From: Elysia chlorotica
Lineage: Eukaryota > Mollusca > Gastropoda > Plakobranchidae
Reading direction: 5' to 3'
DNA: 64,000 nucleotides
NCBI GenBank assembly: GCA_003991915.1
Contig: RQTK01000218.1
Location: forward strand, 235,275-299,274
Under the pieces are notes generated by a model. The model was not told where the DNA came from, ran no database searches, and worked only from the letters and a program-made list of their open reading frames with translations. Below, one piece after another: positions 32,926-45,500 of this stretch. The translations under genes and the position numbers were made by a program. Position 1 is the stretch's first letter. The number at the start of each line of letters is the position of its first letter.

Positions 32926-34352
32926 ACACTGCGCCTCACACAAGGCAAACTTCACTCTCCGGGTGGTCAGTGGGTAAAATCATCTGGTCAAACACAAGGA
33001 TACCCGAGTGGAGAGGCTGCTACCACTAGCCTTGAATAAAATGATCAGAAATCAATCGATAAAATCAAAGTCATGCCCACAGCCGGTAAGCTCTACACGG
33101 ACAATGTAAGTATTTTGTTTAGACTATTCTATTGCTTCACGCAGGCTGTCCTTGGCGGTTTTAGGATAATAGTTCATACTGTGTGCTCCTAGAGGCGGGC
33201 ATGCTCTGAACATATCACTGAGTTTCTATGGCCTTGTATTTAATGTGTGTGTGTGTGTGTGTCTGTCTGTCTGTACATATCACTGAGTTTCTATAGCCTT
33301 GTGTATGTGTGTGTCTGTCTAATATCACTGAGTTTCTATAGCCTTGTGTGTGTGTGTGTGTGTCTGTCTGTCTGTCTGTCTGAATGTGAATAAACGTGTG
33401 TCTGCGCCGCTGTATACAATGCACTTCTCGTCAGCGAATGAGCTCAGTTCGGTGACAGTCAAGTGTTCCTTAAACAATGACAATGACCTGGGAGAGGCTG
33501 ACATTGGCTCATGGAGTCGGCCTGGCTAACACTCTAACAGTTATCGTTATCAACACTTTCTTATCAATAAGATTAAGAGTGTTTTGTATAAGTCGCACAT
33601 ATATTTTATTCTTTTTACTTTTTGTCAAGATAGAGCGTGCCAATGATAATTTTTTCCATGTCTGATCCAAGAGCATATTTATTTAAAGGTTTAAAATGTG
33701 AAGTCTTATGGCGGAAGCACTCCAAAGGGGGGAGGGTTGTTTCTTTTGTTCAGTATCATTCTTTCAATCCTAAAGATTCTATTTTTTCCGTAAACGCGGT
33801 CTATGTGAGAGGGAAGAAATACTTGAGGTCGCCTGTCAGAGATCTGGGGGCTCGGGCTCGCGGGATCCTCTCTACTCATGCACAGACATGGTGTGCTTTC
33901 ACATGGACTTGACAGGCGTACACCATAAACAACTCGGATTGTCCAAGGTCGCTTTCTGTGAGGCTGTTCGAAATCTTACAAGTTACATGTTGTGTAATGG
34001 AAATAGCAAAGACTTTTTTTTCTGTTTTTTCTTTGTGGTAGTTTTTTTTTTTTTTTTTTTTTTTTTTGCGTTTTATGTTTTATATTATCGGCAGGCATCC
34101 AAATCAAACGAAAAACAGAAGAAAACACCCTGAAAGAAGGCCGCTTTGCCGACGTAAACACGCGTACCGTGTGGGCCTGCTGAACTTGAGTTGGCTGAGC
34201 GAGGCTGAGTTACATTGTTACGCCTAGAGTGACATCTCTACGCTTGACAGCTGACCTTCAGTATGAGATGGACATTTTTTTAAATTATTTTGTTCAAGAT
34301 TACACTTACCAACAAAAGCACGTCGCTATAAATGAGGGAGGGGGAAGGGTCG

Positions 34353-34511
<159 letters not shown>

Positions 34512-35135
34512 GAGACAGAGGGGCTTGCTCATTCTTTCAAAACTATTGAATGAGTAACAATCGGCTATCGACGTCTAAATCCCCTCATCGTGTGAAGTCT
34601 GTGCTCAGATTTTGGGGGATGGAGCCAGGAAAGAACATTTGGTTGAACTTCATCTCAAGCTAAATATCAGAAATCAATTCTCATTTATCATTTCAACTGT
34701 TTTTCTTAATGCTTTATGTTTTTTACAGGTAAACATCATGTTTTATACTGTAATGCGTGTGTAACAGTTTTTGTTAGTTTGCGGTAAATTCAAATAAGAG
34801 ATGTGGCGGTTGCAAACAGCTGATCACAGTTTGAAACGGGTAGAATTTCCAGGCTTGGTTTTTGTGTATTTTTATCAAATTGCTATTGAGGTAAACATCA
34901 CATCAGGTGTTTTAATGTCCTCTTTCCTAAAGCTATTAATTATGTGGGTCAGCGGGCTATGACAATTTCTGGCAACTGCAGAAAGTCAGTGAATACTCAG
35001 AATGGCGGAGCACCTTTTAAGTTTTATGGTTAATACCTGAGCTATGTATGTATTTCAAGAGTCTTGGTAAACACATGGTTAAACACATCCTGGGTTAAAC
35101 AGTTTAACATGCTTGTAAGGCACAGAACCAGAAGC

Positions 35136-35136
<1 letters not shown>

Positions 35137-35222
<86 letters not shown>

Positions 35223-35262
35223 CAGCAGCAGCAGTAGCAGCAGCAGTAGTAGTATTCAGGTT
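35137..35262. repeat. (AGT)n with AGC interruptions
   Basis: About 28 AGT triplets, then AGC/AGT mixtures. Confidence 0.97.
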
Positions 35263-35557
35263 TTGTCGGCAACATTCTGATAAGGACTCATCCAGAATGG
35301 ACAACGAGACCATCAGTGTGGGACTAGAGCACAGAACTCTTCAAATGTTACTTTATAACGTGAAAGAATGAGAGCAAATGTGACTCAGTGTAAACGAAAA
35401 GAAAGCCCAAACAATGATGGTGTCCGGGCGATGGTGGTCCGGGCGATTATCCCCTCATGCACAGTTGGGACTTGCCTGTTACAGCAGGTTGAACAATTTA
35501 AATAGGATCTAGGACCTACACAGAAATAGACAGTCATGTATAGACAAGAAAAGGAAA

Positions 35558-36345
35558 ATGAAAAATGTTATGACTGATAATAGCAAACTATCACTGAATG
35601 CAAGGAAGACCAAGATCATGATCTGCGGTAATAACCTGGATCTTCTCCAGAACTCAGGCGAGTTCCCCTGTGCTGTCTGCTGTACTGGTGTAGGTAGCAA
35701 CAGCATTTTCTGCAAAGGCTGCAAGAAGTGGGTACACAAGAAATGCAGCGGGCTGAAACACCTGACGAAGGACTCAGATTTCCAGTGCAGTCGATGCCAG
35801 GGAACTGCGAGACCAATCGATGGCAGACCACAGAGCGAAGTCCAGGTGGGATCCGACAAGCTGGATGTCGTAGCTTCTTTCTGCTACCTGGGAGATATGC
35901 TCTCGGCAGCTGGTGGCTGTGACCTTGCAACCACAACAGACAGATCTGCAATGTGAAGCCAGAAGATGTGGCCACCACCAGGTCAAATGAGCTATTGACG
36001 CTTCTTGGCCTTGAGGACCTGAACCTCATTCTGAAGGAGAGAAGACTCCGGTGGTATGGCCACGTGGAACGGTCAAGCGGAGCTATCAAGACAGCATTGG
36101 ACATGCAAGTAACAGGAAGTCGTGGAAAAGGGAGACCCAGAATGACATGGAAGCAGGTGACAGAGAGGGATCGGAAAGACTGGAAACTCTCAACAACTGA
36201 CCCTCATGACAGAAACACCTGGAGATCTGGTGTGAGATCAGCCATGCGTGCAGCAAGCCAGCTACCTGGAAGGGGGTCCACTGATGTGGATGTTGCCCCA
36301 GTGCCTGCACGTTAATCAAAATACCGATGATGATGATGATGATGA
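35558..36345 (+). mobile_element. Non-LTR retrotransposon 3' portion with PHD-like Cys/His motif, internally deleted
   Basis: The first frame (35558-35953) ends in SFCYLGDMLSAAGGC, the C-terminal reverse-transcriptase-associated block of a widespread invertebrate LINE lineage. It contains CAVC, CKGCKKWVHKKCSGL and CSRC, a PHD-like zinc motif. The second frame (35950-36312) has ERRLRWYGHVERSSG, GRPRMTWKQ and WRSGVRSAMRAASQLPGRG, the tail of the same protein. The roughly 300 bases that normally connect them are missing at about 35940. The element ends with a GAT repeat at 36327-36345, a usual LINE tail. The 5' part is absent, so it is a dead copy. Confidence 0.85.
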
Positions 36346-39300
36346 TCCCTCAGTGTGAAACAAAGAATGTTCAAGGGCTACGTACATTCAGTTCTTATGT
36401 ACAGCTGCAAGACTTTGACATGGACAAACAGCTAGAGAAACATACCACAGCAACTACAGTGTGGTTCATACAAGGAATGCTCAGTTTCATGGGCGACAAA
36501 ACCTTGATAAAACAATAATTATGCTTAACAACTGTACATGTTACAGCGGTTCTATAACTTGTAAATTGCTTTTGTTAACATCACCCATGTCTTTCCCTAT
36601 CTGGAGAGTGAACCTTTCTTTTTAAGTAAGAATTGAAAATGTTACATGTCTAACATTAGGCCTACCGTTTTTTCATTGTTGTTGTTTTTTTATATGACAT
36701 TTAGAGTCAAAATAGGATTTTAGTTATGAAATGAAGTGGGTCAATTATGGTGGGTTTTTTAATTATTCAGTTGCACTAAAGGTTATAAAAATAATAAAAA
36801 ATAAGATCGGTTTTTAAAACGCATAAAACCATTGTTTATTTGGCAGTTAGTGAAATTGGGAGCTTTTTTGAGATTCCAGTAAATGTAAATCGATAAAAAA
36901 AAAAAGAGAAAGTATTTAAACAATATTTGACGATTGGAGATTTCAACTCAGGCGTTTTCAAGCTTCTTCTGATGGTTACAACATTATTACATGCTTCAGT
37001 TCCTTAAACAAATGTTACAGATAATAATACAACTTTTAAATTCTCATTAAACTTTAAGGTTTAAGCTAAAATTGAATATTTAATAATGAAATTAACTAAA
37101 TAATAAATCTTGTTTTGTGTATTAAATTGAAATAATTGAAGGGCCTACACAATAAATAAAAATAAATAATAAAAGCAAATAAAATTTTAAGTTGGAAGTT
37201 AGTGGAGTGGGAAGTTTTATTGAGATTCTAGGCATTGTAAACAGATAAAAAATCTAGACAGCATTTTATACAATCATAAATCTGAATTTGGCGATAGGAG
37301 CTTTTGTATCTCAGGCCATTTTTAACTTCCTGATAACTCCGTCCAATAGTCAAAAACAAGATCACATGATTGAGTTCCTCAACCATATAAAAGGGTACTG
37401 TTAATTATATGCTTGCATGATCATACTGTAGAAGTATCCTATAACAAACAATTGTTTGGTCAATTTAGGGAGAAAAAAAAACATTTGACACATTCTGAAA
37501 GGATCTATTATAATGTACAAGATTTTTTTTCCTCTACTGTCAATAAACATTTATTACTGGAAAACCTAGATCTATTTTAGGTATTTTCATAGTGTATGTA
37601 AATGCAAAAGATACAAATAAAAAAAAGCCTTGTGCATAAAACGACAGGTGAATGATAAAACAAACAAATATGGCAATTAATATTGAAACAATTTCTGAAG
37701 AAATAAAACGCAATGTCTGGACATTGACTTTAAACAAGACATGCCTTTAACAAAAAATTATACACTCATATGTTAAAAAGGCAGAAATGCAACAAAGTTA
37801 ATGCAACTCACTCGACATAAATACACTGGAGAACAAATACAATTTCAACATGAAATAAGATATTTATCTTATTTTTTTATCACAGGGAATGCTTTTATTG
37901 ACAAGCTGTTATTATTGTTTAGTGAATGCTTTTGTTACAATCATATTATCATAAATATTGAGCTATTAAATGCATAGCAAATATGTACATGATTTATTAA
38001 AAAATGGATTAGCTCACTCGTCTTTAATAATTGAGATGCGCATTATTTATAAATGTAGGCATATTGTACAAAACACTATTAACCTATTGACTATAAGTTT
38101 ATTTTACATTAAATCATGCATTTAACCTGCCCCCCCCCCCCCCCCGCCACACACACACACCAATGTTTTATTTCAACATTAATCTTTGCATAATAATCTT
38201 ATTTATTATATTTATTAATTAAAAAATTGAAACAGATCTTAGTTCCTAACTCCTACGCCTACAATTAAGTTCATATAGTTTTTACTAATTACCCTGCAGC
38301 AAAAAAAAGACTGTCAAGCAAAGTCTAATATTTGCAAAATACAATAATTACGTATTTGGGCAATTTGTCTAAAACGTTATTGTTTTATGCTTACAAATTT
38401 GGAGGGCCATCCTGCCTCCTTCCTCCCCTCCTTTATCAGTCAACATGGCCCAGTTATGGGCAGTACACAATCAAACAGTCACTGAGTAAAAACGAAATTA
38501 CCAAATTTTTGGTAAAAATTTATCAGTAAAATTTACAGGGCTGCCACTCAAGTCCGATGATATCCACTGATTTTTAGCATGGGAGTCTGCGGGTCAAGGG
38601 CCCCCTGAAGCTGAAGAAATTTTGTAAACTTATCTCCTATTTAATATGGCCCTCAGAGAAGTTTGGAGAGCAGGTGCACTGTAGGCCTACTTTCACTTTC
38701 ACTCTTGGCGGTTTTTGAATCTTAACCATACAAACTAATTGTCTTTTCCTAAGAGGAATATATCAGTAATATGGCTGGAAAAGAATTCGATACTGAAGTA
38801 GAAAAATATATGGCCCTAATAATTATAATTTGCGAAATGGTGCAAAGCAGCAAATATTAGAAGATGCTCTGATTCAGCATTTAGAAATCTTTTGAAAAAT
38901 ATTCTAAACTTGAGTTATATAATAGAAAAGACTTTGAAATTGTTTTAAAAATAATAACATGCATCAGTATAGAAACAAAGATATACATTTCAATGGACTT
39001 CTTAACAATGAGGCATATCTGTAACATAATATATTCATCTCATTTTGACAGTGATAGAAGAATATCCATGTTACAATGAAGCTGTAGAAATAACTTTTTT
39101 TCAAAGTGCATTAGCACAGACTAACAACAATACTCGGTCTTCGTGAAGTTTTCATCTTTATGATTGTCTGTGAACCAAATCAACATGAGGTTGTACCTAT
39201 ACTGATTGAGTTAATGATTGTCAGTGAACTGATCTAACTTGAGTGAATATCTATACTTATTCATTTTATGATTATCAATCAAATGAGCCGACTTGAGTAT

Positions 39301-39405
39301 TTATACTAATTCATTTTATCACTGTTTGTGAAGATAAAATAAGGTAAGATAACTTTACTTCCATTGAAAAAAGAAAGAAAAACTGAGCCAACTTGAGTAC
39401 CTATA
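36346..39405. other. Intergenic AT-rich region
   Basis: AT-rich DNA with a C-run at 38129-38145. It probably includes the 3' UTR of the SPEF1 gene on the minus strand. I see no coding or RNA gene. Confidence 0.5.
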
Positions 39406-39561
39406 TTAATTCAGTTTATGATGGTCACTATACTTATGACTGTCAGTGAAGTGAGCGAGTTTGAGGGCCTGGATGTGGTTCATCCGGCTCTCCAGGTCTT
39501 CTATGCGGATGTCCTTGAGGTGCAGCAGCTGCTCCATCCTCTTTAACTTGGCATTCAGAAT
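39406..39561 (-). CDS. SPEF1: SPEF1 exon 6 (coiled coil and stop)
   Basis: The acceptor is ttcctcag in phase 0. It encodes ILNAKLKRMEQLLHLKDIRI and the end of the coiled coil, then a short His-rich tail to TAA. Confidence 0.92.
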   Translation of the reverse strand: MLNAKLKRMEQLLHLKDIRIEDLESRMNHIQALKLAHFTDSHKYSDHHKLN

Positions 39562-42500
39562 CTGAGGAACAGTTTCAAATTCAACACTGATGCTATTGGA
39601 ACAGAAATATTTATTCTTGAAAGGCAGATTTTTGGGTGTATTTGGGGAATATGAAATTTTCACTAAATTTGTGCACCCTTTTCTGTATCCCAAGCTGAAA
39701 TAGAAATTCTAAAAGATGATATTGAACTAAGAGTAACAGGTTATAGAAAATAGGAAATATGGTTATTCGATAACCATATACCATCAATCAACGGATTTGC
39801 TTAAGTTATGTCTTCTACATACCGCCCTGCCCCACTACCAACAATATGTCACGTGTGCAACAAGAAGGAAGACGATTTTAGACCTGTATTATGGTAACAT
39901 CCCAGACGCTTACACGTCCATCCCACTGCCACCGTTGGGAGCGTCTGACCACAACAACGTCTACCTTATTCCTAAATATTGACCTGTCCTCAAGACCAAG
40001 GAACCCACCACCCTAAATATCGAAGAATGGTCTGAGGAAAGAAAAAGCGAAACTTCGTTCATCTTTCGAAAATACTGTACAGACTGGGACGTTTTCAAAG
40101 ACTCGTGTGATGATAAAAATGAACTAACAGACATAATTAATTGTTATATTTCTTTATGTGAAGGAAATGTTCTGACAAAGAAAACAATGAAGATATTCAC
40201 AAATAACAAATCATGGATGAGTAGGGAATTTAAAGAACTAGTAACAGAAAAGAGGTTAGTTTTTAAAAATAAAAACAACAATGAAATTAAAGATATTGTA
40301 AAAAGGATAAAGTTAAAGACAAGAGAATGTAAAAAATAAATATAATTATAAAGAAAAGATTAATAGTAACTTCAAGGAAAATAATATGAAACATATGAGG
40401 AGCACATTAAAACTATGACTGGCTACAGCCCTGTTAAAGATACCTTGGTAGTACAAAACGAAAGATCATTTGCAGATTAATTGAACACATTTTACTGTTG
40501 TTTTGATTGTCAAGATTTCTGTAAAGAGCATTAGGAGTTAAGAGCGCAGATTATGAATGAGTCAAGAGGGTGTGTGAAACTCGAAGAAGAGTCAGTGGCG
40601 TGTCAGTTCAAAAACTTAAGTGTAAACAAAAGCTGTGTCGCCAGCAGTTAGAAGCGGTATTTTCAATCTGTCATTGCAAAAAGACAAAATACCAACAGTG
40701 TGGAAAATTTCGGAAAAGCATGTGTCATACAACTGACCAATCTAGATCCTGTTGCTCTTACATCTATTGTTTTTAAATGTTTTGAAAAACTGGTATTGAT
40801 ATATGTCTTAACAGCTACAAATGAACATCTTGATATTTTTCAGTTTGCCTATAAAGAAAGAAAAAATATTGAAGATGCTGTGTTACCGTTTTTAAATAGT
40901 GTCCTTAAACATCGTCTGCTTTTAATACTATCCAGCCCCATCTTATGATCAAGAGATTGTATGACTTGCATGTTGATGTCAGTGTTATCGCCTGGATTCT
41001 TTAATACCTTATAGTAGTGAGACCGCAATATGTTAATGTAAATGGTATTATATCCAATACTAACAATTCAAACACAGGAGCACTGCAGGGCTGTGTGCTT
41101 TTGCCAATTTTATACACTGCCTGCACCAATGACTACCAGACAAAAGGCACAAACACACAATTAATTAAATTTGCAGACGATCCATGCCTTATCAAAACAA
41201 TAACAGACAGAAAAGATTTTTACCTTGAAGAAATTAACAAACTTGTGTCATGGTGCGAGGTTAACTTCTTAAATTTAAACATTAATAAAACAAAAGAAAT
41301 AATTTTTCATTTTAGACGACACAAGGCACCTGCTTTAACAACGCTAAATAATAAAAAAACGTGCAAGTTGAAGTTGTTGATACATACAAATATCTCGGCC
41401 TCACCATTGATTGTAAACTTTCTTTTAACACACATATTAAAACCCTGATTAAAAAAGCTAACCAACGGTTGTACTTTTTAAGGAAATTAAAGTCTTTCAA
41501 TATCCACTACATTTTTTATGTCTCCTGTACCCAAAGTTTAATATCTTTTGGAATTCGAAGTTTTGAAGGAAAACTATCAAAAACCACTCTCAAAGAGTAG
41601 ACAAAAAAGAAAGAAAGCTTCCCAAATTATTGGCTGTGAACTAACCCCTTTCAAAGACATGTATGTTACCTCTTCATAGTGAATAATGAAACAAGGGAGG
41701 TCAACAGTTCGAGTCCCATGGTCGGCACACTTGTTTGTCCGTTTTAGTCCCCTGCATGCCCGCCCTGTTGTGTTTGTGGCGGCACATAACATTGTCAGAC
41801 GTCAGTCTCAGGGTCTGTCCACAATCTAGCCTATGTAGTGCTGACACTGGGCATTGGACCAAATCAACTCAACGCCATACTTAGAGGACTTGTGTATGTA
41901 GGGGTATGTGTATTCTTGGACATGCCTAAAGAGGTATGTGTTTCAATGTACCATTGTACGACCAAGAAAAATGTCCCGATGGGATAATGAAGGCTTATCT
42001 TATATTATCTTATATGCTGGAAAATAAAAGTATATCATTCCCTGCAGTTTAATATAATGTATACCAGAACATGTGGTTTGATTTCCCTGAAGCTCAGTTT
42101 ATACAAGTTTTTTCAAAATATTACAACTAACTTGGTGATTCTAAATAATAACACTCTAACTGCCTAGGCTTATGAAATTTAAGACTTTTTTCTGAATAAG
42201 GATGGATTATGCCTATCACCCATTTAGAAAGTTCCACAATTATTGAAAAAATGTTTTTAAATGTAAAAACTCTTAAAAAATACTTCTAAAAATCTGCTTT
42301 CAATAAGTAACAGTATGTGCTAAATGTGAGCTCAATCTTTAGAAAGATGTGAGAGTTCATGAAACATTGGTACGTTGAAGAATCAAATTATGATTTCTAA
42401 TTGTTTAATTGGCAGGTAGCTTCTACTCTCTGTATCAATCTTCTTTTTTTTTCTTTGTCTGAAAGTGTACATGAGATTGTGTTCCAAATATTATCTTCGT

Positions 42501-45500
42501 TGCACACAATGTAGCTAATTTGAAGAAGAAAAAAAAAGTGGGTAGAATATAGCAATTTTCTTAAACAAATCTGCAAACATTTAGTCACTATTCATGCTGT
42601 TTGTAAAAATATAATAGTGGTAACCCAAAATTTTGACAAACTTTGAACTTTCTCTGCATATATTGGTTATATGATATTAATAGTAAGTAAATATTGAAAA
42701 CAAAGCAAGACCAAATAACAGAGAATTTCAAGCTCTTAAAAATAAAAATAGCAAAACAAAAAATACATATGAGACAACCATATCACGGTTTACCTGAATT
42801 GTCTCATCTTTAGCCATACACTCAAGCTCCTTTTCTTCCAGCATAGCTTTAGAAACATTGTCTGAGATCGGGGCCACAGTCAAAACAGCTGGCCGTGCTG
42901 CATAGGATCTGGTAGAACGGAATCAGAAAAAAGGCTTTTAAAAATTTGGTTCCGTAATAAAAAGAAAAAAAAAACATACGTGGAAATATAGAGGAAATGA
43001 AAAGCAAAGGATGACCATGCAAAAAATAAACAGATAGTCGGACCAAATACAAAAAAAAGCTACTTGTCTTTTCATTAAGACAATAGATAACAGAAATAAA
43101 TGAATGTCAGTGACAAACCTAGTAGATAAAGAATGGCAACTGTAATGACTTTAGGGAGTGACTATACCAACTCATACATCCATCCAAGTCAGACACAGAC
43201 AATATGCAGAGATTCATTTTTAGTGGTGTTTTCTTTCCTTGAGATACACAGGATTTGCATGATGTATAACAACTTCCGATGACAGATCGACAATCTGTGT
43301 TTTGCGACAGGAGGCAAAATTTGATCTGTGTTGGACGACCGCCATTGTTTTCCAGCTCTCGATTTAAAACCTTAACCACACTTTCTCTAGAATGCCTTTA
43401 TAAGTATAGACCCCAGTAGTATATTTAGTCTCAGATAGTAATAAAATAAGGTCACAATAAAATTGGTTTATGCAATAAGCTTTGAACTAGATAGCTGGTT
43501 AAGCCAGACTCTAGCTTCGTGTGTATGTACGAAGATCGGTTTTCCGCTGACCATTGACCTTGATCTCCTGGTATCACATGCTTTGGCCGGCATCTGTGCT
43601 GCCTGGGTTGTTTATACCAGAACCGCGTACTTTGTCATATGTGAATGACGACCCACGCTTGGCCTAGTTTGTTGTAGCTACAGCCTTGAATGACTTGACA
43701 TACATTTTTTCGAATTGAGGGGACCACAATAGTGGACACTGTTTTATATAATTTGGAGATCAGTACATTTTCATTGAAACTATAGAACTGGTTTTAAACA
43801 ACCAAAAATGTGAACAGAAACATTATGCTGTAGAAAAAACTGAAAATGTGAAGAGAAAATAGAAAGTATGTAGTGGTTTGTTGCATTGAAACTTCTGATA
43901 TAGTGTAACCTTAAATAATGTAAAAAATGTATGGTATTTCCTTTGTTGAATGAATATAAGAGAAATGAAGATATTATAGAAGCATTAAAAAAAATAATAT
44001 ATTGATTTTTCCTTATAAAACATTATAGGAGTTAGTTACTGATGTCCATGAACCTAAACTTAACGATTACAAAATACAATTATGTAGGTAAGACATTTTT
44101 GTAGAAATTTTTAAAAGATATTAAGGCACTGGAATTGCAATCTTCACTGATTTCCTCGTTATTAGTATTGAGTAAATAAAACTCACGTTCTAAGCGGATG
44201 GCCATGAGGCACTCCGCCAATAATGGATGAAGCTCTTGGTGATTTCATGCCAGCTTTTCCTTGGTGGTAAGGCACTATCTCTGTTCCAGTCACAGTGGTT
44301 GGCTTGGGACTGGCTGAAACTAAAAGCAGCAAACATTAAAACAAAAGCAGTTTTAAACATCAAACTATAGAGAAAAAAAAAGAAGACATTCCCTATGTAC
44401 TGTTTCTTGCTATTCATTAAAAAAAAACCAAATGTGCAAAATACTGGCTCCAAATAAAACATTTCCACTACACTTGAACTACTTCAAATTTACAATAAGT
44501 TTGAGATACATGTTTTATGTACCCTCTCACAACAAAGATATCAAATTAATATTTAGCCTAACTCAAATCTTATTTGACCACAATAAACCCATCCTACTGA
44601 GGTCTCCACTCCTAACTCAAATCTTATTTGACCACAATCAACCCATCGTACTGAGGTCTCCACTCCTAACTGAAATCTTATTTGAACACAATCAACCCAT
44701 TCTACTAGAGGTCTCCACTCCTAACTCAAATCTTATTTGACCACAATCAACCCATCGTACTGAGGTCTCCACTCCTAACTGAAATCTTATTTGACCACAA
44801 TCAACCCATCGTACTGAGGTCTCCACTCCTAACTGAAATCTTATTTGACCACAATCAACCCATCGTACTGAGGTCTCCACTCCTAACTGAAATCTTATTT
44901 GACCACAATCAACCCATCGTACTGAGGTCTCCACTCCTAACTGAAATCTTATTTGACCACAATCAACCCATCGTACTGAGGTCTCCACTCCTAACTGAAA
45001 TCTTATTTGACCACAATCAACCCATCGTACTGAGGTCTCCACTCCTAACTCAAATCTTATTTGACCACAATCAACCCATCCTACTGAGGTCTCCGTCGGG
45101 CTCGGTCATGTCAGGCTTGAGTCCCAGCGCGCTGTGGAGCTGCATGGTCTTGAGGCGCAGTCGGTTGGACCGTTCGATGAACTTGTCGATCTGCACGCGG
45201 AGCATCATGAGGACCTTCTCCACCACGCGCTGCTTGCAGTTGGACAGCGCTCGGATCACATCGTCCGACAGGTCCAGCTCCAGCCGGCGCAGGACTCGCC
45301 TGCAATCCATAGAATTTGGTTGTGATGTGGGGGTGGGGGACTGGGGGGAGTAGCAAACAATCCTCAGAATCTGGTTGTGATGTGACATTGTTTACTCTAC
45401 AGTGCAGACAGGCAGTGAGTAGTGTTCATGGTTCAGCTTAGATTCTGGAAAGTTCGAGAATATGCCCAAAGTCGGTCCATCTTTGAAGAGAAGGGCTGAT

